A stretch of DNA of 41,622 nt from Bacilli bacterium (GTDB taxonomy: Bacteria > Bacillota_I > Bacilli_A > RF39 > UBA660). Under the pieces are notes generated by a model. The model saw only the letters and a program-made list of their open reading frames with translations. It ran no database searches and was not told the origin of the DNA. Where the stretch lies: NCBI GenBank assembly GCA_017886705.1, contig JAGHJJ010000013.1, forward strand, positions 1-41,622, read 5' to 3'. The translations under genes and the position numbers were made by a program. How positions within the stretch are numbered: the stretch's first letter is position 1; the number at the start of each line of letters is the position of its first letter. This document shows, in pieces, positions 27,340-33,975 of this stretch.

Positions 27340-27388
27340 ATTATATAACCTTTTATGTTATAAGTATAATATATATTATTTATACTTA
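27340..27388. promoter_or_regulatory. Divergent coaB/LysR control region with two dyads
   Basis: Two inverted repeats fill the space between the divergent genes: TATAAC-N7-GTTATA (27344-27362) and TAAGTATA-N12-TATACTTA (27361-27388). A minus-strand TATAAT (27340-27345) lies just upstream of the strong RBS at 27326-27333, and a plus-strand TATAAT is at 27365-27370. Neither has a good -35, as expected at promoters activated by a LysR-type regulator. Probable autoregulatory LysR sites (inference). Confidence 0.5.
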
Positions 27389-27405
27389 ATATAAGGAGTA
27401 ATTAT

Positions 27406-28299
27406 ATGAATATTAATTATGAACTTTATAAGATTTTCTATTATGTTGTAATTCATGGAAGTATTTCTAAAGCTGCTAATGCCTTGTTCATTTCCCAACC
27501 TGCTGTATCTCAGGCTATTAAAAATCTAGAAAATGCTTTAGGTGGAAAATTGTTTATTCGGACTAAGCACGGAATTTTGTTGACTGAAGAAGGGAATGTT
27601 TTCTTCAAATATATAAAAACTGGAATTGAAGCATTTCAAAATGGCGAAAATGCATTTTTAAATTATATGAACTTAGATAGCGGGTCAATCCGTATTGGTG
27701 CTAGTACTACTATTACTAGAAATATTGTGATGCCTTATATTGAGCAGTTTCATAAATTGCATCCTAATGTTGATATTAAAATTACTAATCAGTTAACCTC
27801 TGAACTTATTACTATGCTTCGTAAAGGTGATTTAGATTTACTGGTTGTGAATCTTCCTATGCAAAAACAAAAAGATGTAAAAATTATACCACTCTGTAAA
27901 GTTCATGATATTTTTGTTGGTAATAGTCGTTATTATGAAAAAACAACAGGAAAGATTATAGCTTCTGATTTAGCTAAATTTCCTTTGGTTACTCAAAAGG
28001 AGCCTAGTAATACTCGTCAGTTTTTAAATCATTATTTAGAAGAAAATCAGGTGTCTACTAAGATTTCTAATGAGATTGTTAGTTCTAGCTTGGTGATAGA
28101 TTTTGTGAAAGCTGGTTTTGGAATAGGATATGCTACTAAGGAGTTTATCTTAGATGATTTAAAGAAAAAGAAACTATACGAGATCAAAGTTACTCCTAGC
28201 ATTCCTACAAGAGAAGTTGGTATTGTTTTATTAGATAGGTCTATTCCTAATTACAGTGCATTAAAATTAGTGGAAATCATGACGCAAAAACAGTCATAG
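27406..28299 (+). CDS. LysR-family transcriptional regulator
   Basis: A protein of 297 residues. The N-terminal winged helix-turn-helix is clear (YKIFYYVVIHGSISKAANAL, then SQPAVSQAIKNLENALG and GILLTEEG). The effector-binding domain starts near 90 (SIRIGASTTITRNIVMPYI) with two Rossmann-like subdomains. RBS AAGGAG. It is divergently transcribed from coaB across dyad symmetry; LysR regulators often control such a divergent neighbour and themselves. The effector is unknown. Confidence 0.92.
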   Translation: MNINYELYKIFYYVVIHGSISKAANALFISQPAVSQAIKNLENALGGKLFIRTKHGILLTEEGNVFFKYIKTGIEAFQNGENAFLNYMNLDSGSIRIGASTTITRNIVMPYIEQFHKLHPNVDIKITNQLTSELITMLRKGDLDLLVVNLPMQKQKDVKIIPLCKVHDIFVGNSRYYEKTTGKIIASDLAKFPLVTQKEPSNTRQFLNHYLEENQVSTKISNEIVSSSLVIDFVKAGFGIGYATKEFILDDLKKKKLYEIKVTPSIPTREVGIVLLDRSIPNYSALKLVEIMTQKQS

Positions 28300-28318
28300 A
28301 AAAATTATGACTGTTTAT
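28290..28318. terminator. Bidirectional terminator, LysR gene and PDF-kinase gene
   Basis: A 9-bp stem ACAGTCATA / TATGACTGT with a 7-nt loop, flanked by A-rich and T-rich runs. The LysR stop (28297-28299) and the convergent stop (28305-28307) both lie within it. Confidence 0.85.
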
Positions 28319-29441
28319 TTTTTAGTTTGTTTACAATTTCTGTTATTTGAGAATCAATATCTTCTGCTGTATTGATAGTAAAATCGATTAGTTCTACCGG
28401 TACTCTTTTCGTGTTTTCTTTCATCCACAGATAATCATTGAAAGTAGCAATACTGGCATTATCTTTTGTTACTGTTCTTTTTTCTAATCTTTCTTTTACT
28501 ATTTCTTCTGTGCATTCTAACCTAATAATATAATAAGGATATCCTAATTTTTTATAATACTTTATTTTTTCTTGATAATTATGTGCTAAACAACTATCAC
28601 AAATACAACTGTTTTTATTTAATAGCAATCGTTCTAGACGATACTTTTGTAGTCTGTTTTTTAAATTTGTTGTATCTTGATAATCATTTAAGAACATTCT
28701 TACTTCGTCATTATTTAATATAATTGAATTATCTTGTTTTGCGATAGCTTTCGCTACTGTAGTTTTTCCCATACCTGTATATCCATCTAATAAAATAATA
28801 TAGGGATTTTCTTTTTTTCCTTGATAAATTGGGAAGGATTTTATAAATTTCGTTATTAGCTTTGTGTTTATTTTCTGATTGGCAGGTGTATACTCTTTTT
28901 CTTTCCTAATAATTTGATATGGTTCTTTTTTCCTTAACTCTTTTCTTTCCTCTTTGGTTAGAACTTTGATTTTTAAAGCAATATCTATATGAAGTATTCC
29001 ATTTAGGTGATCTATTTCATGGGATAAGACAGTGGATTCAAATCCTTCAAAAATTTCTTGATGCTTTTTTCCTTCTATATCATAATATTCCACTTCTATT
29101 TTGTAGGGTCTTTCTACTAATCCTGTATAGTTTAGACAACTTGCACAGGCTTCCCAGTATCTAGTTAGTCCTTCTTCTTTGATAATTTTAGGATTAATTA
29201 ATACTCTTTCTTCATTATAATCTTCGTCTAGTCTTTCAAGATTTGTTTTCTTTAGATAAATTACTCTTAGCGGAATTCCTAATTGAATTGATGCAAGTGC
29301 CATAATATTATTATCATTCTTACAAAAATAATCTAACTCTTTTATGGCTTTTTTCCAGTCATCTTTTTTAAAATCTACTGGTTTTGATATTTGTCTTAAA
29401 TACTCCTCATCATTTTCAATCGTTTTTCTTTCTAATTCCAT
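28305..29441 (-). CDS. Peptide-deformylase-like domain fused to a P-loop kinase domain
   Basis: A protein of 378 residues with two domains. Residues 1-175 are a peptide-deformylase fold. Motif I is degenerate (IMALASIQLGIP, Gln53), motif II is EACAS with the metal-ligand Cys99, and motif III is HEIDH at 141-145, so all three metal ligands are kept. After a basic linker comes a P-loop domain with Walker A GYTGMGKTT (220-228), an NNDEVRMFLNDY segment, and a C-terminal lid with KERLEKRT, as in zeta-toxin/AAA_33/polynucleotide-kinase-type small kinases. The deformylase half may act on N-formyl peptides or a related amide; the kinase half may phosphorylate a small molecule or RNA end. RBS AAAGGAGA. 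It is the last gene of a three-gene operon. Confidence 0.85.
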   Translation of the reverse strand: MELERKTIENDEEYLRQISKPVDFKKDDWKKAIKELDYFCKNDNNIMALASIQLGIPLRVIYLKKTNLERLDEDYNEERVLINPKIIKEEGLTRYWEACASCLNYTGLVERPYKIEVEYYDIEGKKHQEIFEGFESTVLSHEIDHLNGILHIDIALKIKVLTKEERKELRKKEPYQIIRKEKEYTPANQKINTKLITKFIKSFPIYQGKKENPYIILLDGYTGMGKTTVAKAIAKQDNSIILNNDEVRMFLNDYQDTTNLKNRLQKYRLERLLLNKNSCICDSCLAHNYQEKIKYYKKLGYPYYIIRLECTEEIVKERLEKRTVTKDNASIATFNDYLWMKENTKRVPVELIDFTINTAEDIDSQITEIVNKLKNKQS

Positions 29442-29451
29442 ATTTTCTCCT

Positions 29452-29916
29452 TTATATTTCTATTATTTTATGATTCTCACTTTCTATTAATTTTATTAAA
29501 TCTTGATAAAAAATAGATATTGTTGCGGTATTTCTATTAGGGTGCACTAATATTTTTTTATTTTTTAATTCTTTGTCTAATACGACCGTAACTTTGTTTT
29601 CATTATCGTTGATAATCGCTAAGGGTGTTACAGAACCAGGTACTATATTTAGAATATCTTCTAGATTTTCTTTCGATGCAAAATGAAATCTTGTTAGTGA
29701 TAATTTTTCGGCTAGTTCCTTTAAATCTACTTTTTTATCCTCTGGAAGTGTATATAAGAAATATTCTTTTTTCTTGGTTTTTAAAAATAAATTTTTACAT
29801 CCTATTCCTTCTATGTTAGGAACTTTTTGTTTGGCTTCTTCTACTGTGTAGACTGCTGGATGTTCTACTATATCATATTTTATTTGTAATTTTTTTAACT
29901 TTTCTTCTATGGACAT
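29452..29916 (-). CDS. YbaK/ProX-type aminoacyl-tRNA deacylase (PrdX/ProXp-like)
   Basis: A protein of 154 residues matching the stand-alone editing domains that hydrolyse mischarged tRNA, particularly Ala-tRNA(Pro). The pattern is HPAVYTVEEAKQ, CKNLFLKTKK, KVDLKELAEKL, RFHFASKENLEDIL, VPGSVTPLAIIND, VVLDKELKNKK and the final HPNRNTATISI, which marks the PrdX/ProXp-ala branch. The usual Lys of the active site is in CKNLF. RBS AAGAGGTG. It lies 10 nt before the PDF-kinase gene and 19 nt after the small HhH-like gene. Confidence 0.88.
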   Translation of the reverse strand: MSIEEKLKKLQIKYDIVEHPAVYTVEEAKQKVPNIEGIGCKNLFLKTKKKEYFLYTLPEDKKVDLKELAEKLSLTRFHFASKENLEDILNIVPGSVTPLAIINDNENKVTVVLDKELKNKKILVHPNRNTATISIFYQDLIKLIESENHKIIEI

Positions 29917-29935
29917 AAAACACCTCTTTTAAATT

Positions 29936-30322
29936 TTATTTTGTGCTATGATTTTTTCCTACTTCTTTATTTTGGTTTTCACTATGATTTGATTGATTAT
30001 TCATATGGTCTAAGTTATAGAAACCTTGTGCCCAGGTAAGAGACTCTTGTGTACGCTTTGTTATTCCTTTTAAATGATTTATATTACAACCTCTTAAATC
30101 AGAAACTGTTTTTAATCCGTTTTCTTCTAATATTTTTCTTTCTTCTATATCAAAAGGAATTGCCGATAATAAATATCTTTCGTTTAGTGTTGGTTTTTCT
30201 CGCTTGTTTAATTCTTGCTCTATTATACTTTCTAATTCTTCTATGTTATTTGCAGAAGTTATTAACTTTTTTAATTCTTTTAATTCTTTCACAGAAAGAC
30301 TGTTTATGATACTTTGTGACAT
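29936..30322 (-). CDS. Small protein with HhH / RNA polymerase alpha-CTD-like C-terminus
   Basis: A protein of 128 residues. The N-terminal half is charged helix (SVKELKELKKLITSANNIEEL). Residues about 60-100 (RKILEENGLKTVSDLRGCN ... LKGITKRTQESL) resemble the helix-hairpin-helix of the RNA polymerase alpha C-terminal domain or other nucleic-acid-binding HhH modules. The tail is Asn/His/Lys-rich and probably disordered. The exact role is unknown; DNA or RNA binding is inferred. RBS AGAGGTGA. It is the first gene of the operon with the tRNA deacylase and the PDF-kinase fusion. Confidence 0.65.
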   Translation of the reverse strand: MSQSIINSLSVKELKELKKLITSANNIEELESIIEQELNKREKPTLNERYLLSAIPFDIEERKILEENGLKTVSDLRGCNINHLKGITKRTQESLTWAQGFYNLDHMNNQSNHSENQNKEVGKNHSTK

Positions 30323-30339
30323 TTTTTCACCTCTTTTTT

Positions 30340-30368
30340 ATTGTAACATACAATATAATTTTTATTAA
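30340..30368 (-). promoter_or_regulatory. Promoter of the 30322-28305 operon
   Basis: Minus strand: -35-like TTAATA (30363-30368), 17-nt spacer, -10 TACAAT (30340-30345) preceded by TGT (extended -10). Confidence 0.55.
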
Positions 30369-30372
30369 AATA

Positions 30373-30415
30373 GTAAAATAAAAGTAAACATTTTTTGTGT
30401 TTATCTTTATTTTAC
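30373..30415 (-). terminator. Long inverted repeat, probable terminator of the ABC exporter unit
   Basis: A 17-bp stem with two central mismatches (30373-30389 with 30399-30415) and a 9-nt loop, AT-rich and followed on the minus strand by TATTTTAATAAAAATT. It lies between the ABC exporter transcript and the next promoter. Confidence 0.6.
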
Positions 30416-30497
30416 AACTTCACACTTTTTATGTCTACTTTTATGAATTTATTTATCTTTTTTATTATTCTTTTTATACTTTCATATGATATGGCAT
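30412..30497 (-). pseudogene. Possible small basic ORF, broken after seven codons
   Basis: A very good RBS (GGAACGGAGG, 30505-30514) stands 7 nt before ATG 30497, yet the frame stops after seven codons (TAA at 30474-30476). Adding one A to the AAA of the sixth codon would open a frame of 28 codons (KSIKRIIKKINKFIKVDIKS, basic and helical) ending at 30412, inside the terminator stem. This may be a decayed small gene co-transcribed with the ABC exporter, or simply a 7-codon ORF. No family is recognised. Confidence 0.3.
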
Positions 30498-30516
30498 ATT
30501 ATTACCTCCGTTCCTT

Positions 30517-32247
30517 TTAATTTTTAGATTCTGCTGTATATAAATTCTGATAAGCAGGACACTCTTTTAATAATTTTTTATGTGTTCCACTACCTGCTAA
30601 TTTACCTTTTTCAATTACATGAATTGTGTCAGCATCTATAATAGTTGATAGTCTATGAGCAACAATAATTATGGTATGATCTTTTACTAAGTCATCAATT
30701 GTCTTTTTGATATACTCTTGTGATTCATTGTCTAAAGCTGAAGTTGCTTCATCAAATAGTATTATTTTAGTATTTAATAGCAAGGTTCTAGCAATCGCAA
30801 TACGTTGCTTTTGCCCTCCAGATAAGTTTACTCCACCTTCACCGATAATTGTATCATAGCCCTTAGGTAAGCTCATAATGTAATCATCAATGTATGCTCT
30901 TTTGCAACAATCTCTTACTTCTTCTAATGTTACATCTTCCCTCACTAATTTGAAGTTTTCTAGAATTGTTAAATTAAATAAGAAGGGACTTTGTCTAATG
31001 ATAGATATATTACTTCTTAATGATTCTTGTGATAATTCTTTAATATCTATATCATCAATGGTAATTTTTCCTGTTGTTGAGTCAAAGTAACGTAATAATA
31101 AATTAAATATAGTACTTTTTCCATTTCCACTACGTCCTACGACTGCTATTTTTTTGTTAGGTTCGATGGTTAAATTTAATCCCTTTAAAGTATAATCTTC
31201 TTTTTCTGTATACCTAAATTTGACATTATCAAATTGGATAATTCCTTTGGTATTTTCTAATACTTTGTTTCCGTATTGTTCATCTTGATATAATTCATTA
31301 TTTAAAATTTCACCAATTCTCTTTAAAGAAACTGTTACTTTATTAAAACTTACTCCAAAATCACTAATACTTTCTACTACTTCATCTATTCTCCAAATGT
31401 AAGACTCCATCATTAAGAAAATACTTAATGTGATTGCTCCATCTAGATAGTATTTTCCTGTCGTAAAAAGTATTAAGAATTGAATTAAGAAATAAGCTAG
31501 ATTATTAAAAGCATAATACCATCTTTCATATTTTCTAACTTTTGCTGTATGGCCAAATAATTTATCAATTACTTTGCTGATGTTATTTTCTATTATTTTA
31601 GTAATACCTAGAGATTTTATTTCTCTGATACCAGTGATATTTTCAGTTGCTATTTTTACATAAGCATCGCTTTCTTTTTTGATTTTTTCTTGGCTCATTT
31701 TTATTCTAGGGAAGAACTTCGTAGAAATAAATCCCATGATTACTGCTAATACCATGACTTCTGCAAATAATATCCAAGATATTTGTAAAGCTAATATGAT
31801 AACAATAATGACTGCAATTGCTTTACATATTAATCTTACTATTTTAGAAAGTAATTCCATGACTCTATCTGGATCTGTGTATAGTCTATTGATAAACTCT
31901 CCTACGCCAATTTCTTCAAATGCTATTGCAGGTAGTTTATCTATTTTTTGGTATAAATCTTTACTTACATTTTTTGTAAACTTTATTTCAAAGTATGTGT
32001 AAAGATAGTCTCTTGGTATTTGTAAAAAAGTGTAAAACAGTATGTATATTCCTTCATATAATACTAAGTAAAAGACAAAAGTGTTTATATCTTTTGCTGT
32101 TAATGCTTCTACAGCTATGCCCCAGAAATATACTGCTACTAAGGCAGGTACGTATGATAAGGCAACTAGTAGTACGTATAGAAATAACTTTAATTTATCA
32201 TCTTTGATGTAGTTCCAAAATATTTTAAAATGTTTTAACTTTTTCAT
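30517..32247 (-). CDS. ABC exporter, half-transporter (TMD-NBD fusion)
   Basis: A protein of 576 residues with the type IV exporter layout. Six membrane helices (about 20-310) include the ENITGIREIKSLGI coupling-helix region. The nucleotide-binding domain has Walker A GRSGNGKST, the Q-loop RQSPFLF, the signature LSGGQ, Walker B IILFDEATSALD and the H-loop VAHRLST. It works as a homodimer or with a partner not seen here, exporting a drug, lipid or peptide; there is no peptidase domain. RBS AAAGGAG begins only about 15 nt before the ATG, directly behind a terminator. Expression is probably controlled by the leader region described separately. Confidence 0.93.
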   Translation of the reverse strand: MKKLKHFKIFWNYIKDDKLKLFLYVLLVALSYVPALVAVYFWGIAVEALTAKDINTFVFYLVLYEGIYILFYTFLQIPRDYLYTYFEIKFTKNVSKDLYQKIDKLPAIAFEEIGVGEFINRLYTDPDRVMELLSKIVRLICKAIAVIIVIILALQISWILFAEVMVLAVIMGFISTKFFPRIKMSQEKIKKESDAYVKIATENITGIREIKSLGITKIIENNISKVIDKLFGHTAKVRKYERWYYAFNNLAYFLIQFLILFTTGKYYLDGAITLSIFLMMESYIWRIDEVVESISDFGVSFNKVTVSLKRIGEILNNELYQDEQYGNKVLENTKGIIQFDNVKFRYTEKEDYTLKGLNLTIEPNKKIAVVGRSGNGKSTIFNLLLRYFDSTTGKITIDDIDIKELSQESLRSNISIIRQSPFLFNLTILENFKLVREDVTLEEVRDCCKRAYIDDYIMSLPKGYDTIIGEGGVNLSGGQKQRIAIARTLLLNTKIILFDEATSALDNESQEYIKKTIDDLVKDHTIIIVAHRLSTIIDADTIHVIEKGKLAGSGTHKKLLKECPAYQNLYTAESKN

Positions 32248-32267
32248 ATTTTACTCCTTTCTAGCAC

Positions 32268-32292
32268 AAAAAAACTACTTTGCAGTAGTTTT
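32268..32292 (-). terminator. Leader terminator directly before the ABC exporter gene
   Basis: A perfect 9-bp stem (32271-32279 with 32284-32292) is capped by a GCAA (GNRA) loop, with seven Ts at its end on the minus strand, 21 nt upstream of the exporter ATG. Because promoter and leader ORF lie upstream and the structural gene downstream, this is an attenuator-type terminator. Seven bases of its 5' arm region (32281-32287) can instead pair with 32353-32359 in the leader ORF. Confidence 0.85.
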
Positions 32293-32314
32293 CTTTGAAT
32301 ACTTTTTTCTCGTA

Positions 32315-32410
32315 TTAAAAGATAGGAAAACACGAAGATATTTTCCTAGTTTTACTGCAGAATGTTTTTTTGTTAAATTGTGTTATTTTGTCTGTAATTA
32401 AATATCTCAT
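32315..32410 (-). CDS. Leader peptide ORF of the ABC exporter (31 codons)
   Basis: ATG 32410 with RBS GAAAGGAG (32418-32425) opens 31 codons ending in TAA (32315-32317). The peptide starts MRYLITDK and ends CFPIF, with two Cys near the end and many Lys. It lies between a strong promoter and the leader terminator, the place of the leader peptides that control antibiotic-resistance ABC genes (bmrB-bmrCD, vmlR-type attenuation). A hairpin, TAGGAAAA / TTTTCCTA (32323-32330 with 32341-32348), overlaps its last codons. A run of seven A (32365-32371) divides it: after the run, the +1 frame is open for about 30 codons and ends at TAG 32275-32277 inside the terminator, so a frameshifted 44-residue product is the alternative. 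Confidence 0.7.
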   Translation of the reverse strand: MRYLITDKITQFNKKTFCSKTRKISSCFPIF

Positions 32411-32442
32411 GTTTTTTCTCCTTTCTTTTTCTAAGTGCTATC

Positions 32443-32471
32443 ATAGTACCATGTCTTTTTTTAGTTGTCAA
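32443..32471 (-). promoter_or_regulatory. Promoter of the ABC exporter leader
   Basis: Minus strand: -35 TTGACA (32466-32471), 17-nt spacer, -10 TACTAT (32443-32448). A second TTGACA (32479-32484) lies 13 bp upstream as part of a direct repeat (TTGACAAAACTA / TTGACAACTA), possibly an operator. Confidence 0.85.
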
Positions 32472-32568
32472 CTAGTTTTGTCAATTATGATTAAGAAAAT
32501 TTTTTTCAAAACAACGTATGTGTTGATGAAAGATGAAGTCTTTTTGTTATTATAATATTCCATATACT

Positions 32569-33051
32569 TTATTTTTTATTTTCATTTTCTATCCTGTCAT
32601 CTACCATTTTTATTGCTTCTTGTAATAATTTTTCCAAGTCATTTATTGGTTTTTTATTGTAATCTAGTTCGTATAACCAGTCTAGATATTTTGTTTTTGG
32701 TGCATGGTCTGGTCTACCATAAATTACTTTTTTGGTAGGTAGCCAGTAGCCAAATTCTACATTTGTAGTAAATCCTGCCATATCTGGCAAGCTTCTTGGT
32801 AGCCAGAATGTGATTACGGTTGCTTCTGTTAAGGCAATTCTTTCCCAGAGTGCTTGATCTGTATAATCTTCTTTGGGATGCCAAGTAGAATATTCAGGTA
32901 CATAAACTACACCATCAAAGTTTAATTTTTCTAAAATTTCACACGCTTTCTTTCTCCATGAAATTTGATTTTCTCCTCTTGGAGTTGGTCCTGCTAAAAA
33001 GATTGATTTTTTTCCTGTGATTACAGGTTGGTCTGAATAATTTATTTGCAT
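32569..33051 (-). CDS. Nucleoside 2-deoxyribosyltransferase-like protein
   Basis: A protein of 160 residues. The N-terminal strand and loop IFLAGPTPRGE, the mid-segment ALWERIALTEATVITFWLP and the TTNVEFGYWL helix with the candidate catalytic Glu follow the NDT-like (Nuc_deoxyrib_tr_2) pattern. Members cleave or exchange the base of deoxynucleosides or related N-glycosides. The C-terminus is helical (LEKLLQEAIKMVDDRI). RBS AAAGGAG. It lies 33 nt after the PHP gene in the same direction; downstream is the ABC leader promoter, without an obvious terminator between. Confidence 0.8.
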   Translation of the reverse strand: MQINYSDQPVITGKKSIFLAGPTPRGENQISWRKKACEILEKLNFDGVVYVPEYSTWHPKEDYTDQALWERIALTEATVITFWLPRSLPDMAGFTTNVEFGYWLPTKKVIYGRPDHAPKTKYLDWLYELDYNKKPINDLEKLLQEAIKMVDDRIENENKK

Positions 33052-33084
33052 ATTACTTACTCCTTTGACATATTATTTCGAATA

Positions 33085-33975
33085 CTATTCTTTATGTTTT
33101 GTATATTGTTTCACCCAGGGTTCTATTATTTTTTCTTCTATTTGCAAATTTCCTCGTCCTGTTCCTAGGTTATGATTTATTTTCCTTGTACCGTGAAAAT
33201 CGCTTCCTCCACTCATATATAATCCTTTTTCTTTACATAAACTCACAAGATAATTTGACTGCTCTTTAGTAAATGTTGTATAAAAACATTCTAATCCATC
33301 TAATTTATAATTACCAAGTATATCTAAAAGGCTATTTGCTATATTAGGTGAATAGGCAAAAGTATGGGCAAGGAAAGCAAGTCCTCCAGATTCATGAATC
33401 ATCGCAATTGCTTTTTCTAGGCTAGGAAATAGTGATGACTCATCTACATATAAAGGACTCTTTGGATTATAGATTTCATTTCTGGTAAAGCTACTAGTTT
33501 CCTCTTTCGACTTTTCTTCTAAAAATAGGCAATTATTTTCTGGATGACTTTTTATTTCTTTCCAGAATGATACTCTGCAAGACTCTTTTTCTGGATTAAA
33601 CTCAATATTTTCTTCATCAAAAATAACACCAATCTTTTGATATTGTTTCTTTATTAAATTATACTCTTGTATCTGTTTTTCTTCAAAAGTTAAGACACTT
33701 TCTTTTAGTAATTCGCTCATCATATCCAAATTGAAATTGTATCCTAGCACTTCTATTGTTTCACCATGATATGTTGTTGTTATCTCTATTCCTGGAATAA
33801 TCATTCCTTCGAATTTGCCTCTTATATTTGGATTTTTTAATTCTTCATAAGCACCTATTGTATTGTGATCTGTAATAGAGATTATCGTTAATTTTTTCTG
33901 ATGCGCTTCTTCTAGTAATTCTCCTGGTGTTAGTGTGCCATCTGAATATGTTGTATGTGTATGAATATCAATCAT
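33085..33975 (-). CDS. PHP-domain phosphoesterase
   Basis: A protein of 296 residues with PHP metal-binding motifs: DIHTHTTYSDG at 3-13, SITDHNT, an internal IPGIEIT with acidic ligand, FLAHTFAYS, and the C-terminal GGSDFHG. This is the YciV/RNase AM or nucleoside-3',5'-bisphosphate phosphatase type of small PHP enzyme. The start was chosen at the ATG opening MIDIHTH, as in relatives; a GTG four codons upstream is an alternative. The RBS is weak (AAAGTGAG). Its first codons overlap the end of the reading frame of the broken BRO gene by 8 nt, so translation was probably coupled to BRO before it broke. Confidence 0.88.
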   Translation of the reverse strand: MIDIHTHTTYSDGTLTPGELLEEAHQKKLTIISITDHNTIGAYEELKNPNIRGKFEGMIIPGIEITTTYHGETIEVLGYNFNLDMMSELLKESVLTFEEKQIQEYNLIKKQYQKIGVIFDEENIEFNPEKESCRVSFWKEIKSHPENNCLFLEEKSKEETSSFTRNEIYNPKSPLYVDESSLFPSLEKAIAMIHESGGLAFLAHTFAYSPNIANSLLDILGNYKLDGLECFYTTFTKEQSNYLVSLCKEKGLYMSGGSDFHGTRKINHNLGTGRGNLQIEEKIIEPWVKQYTKHKE

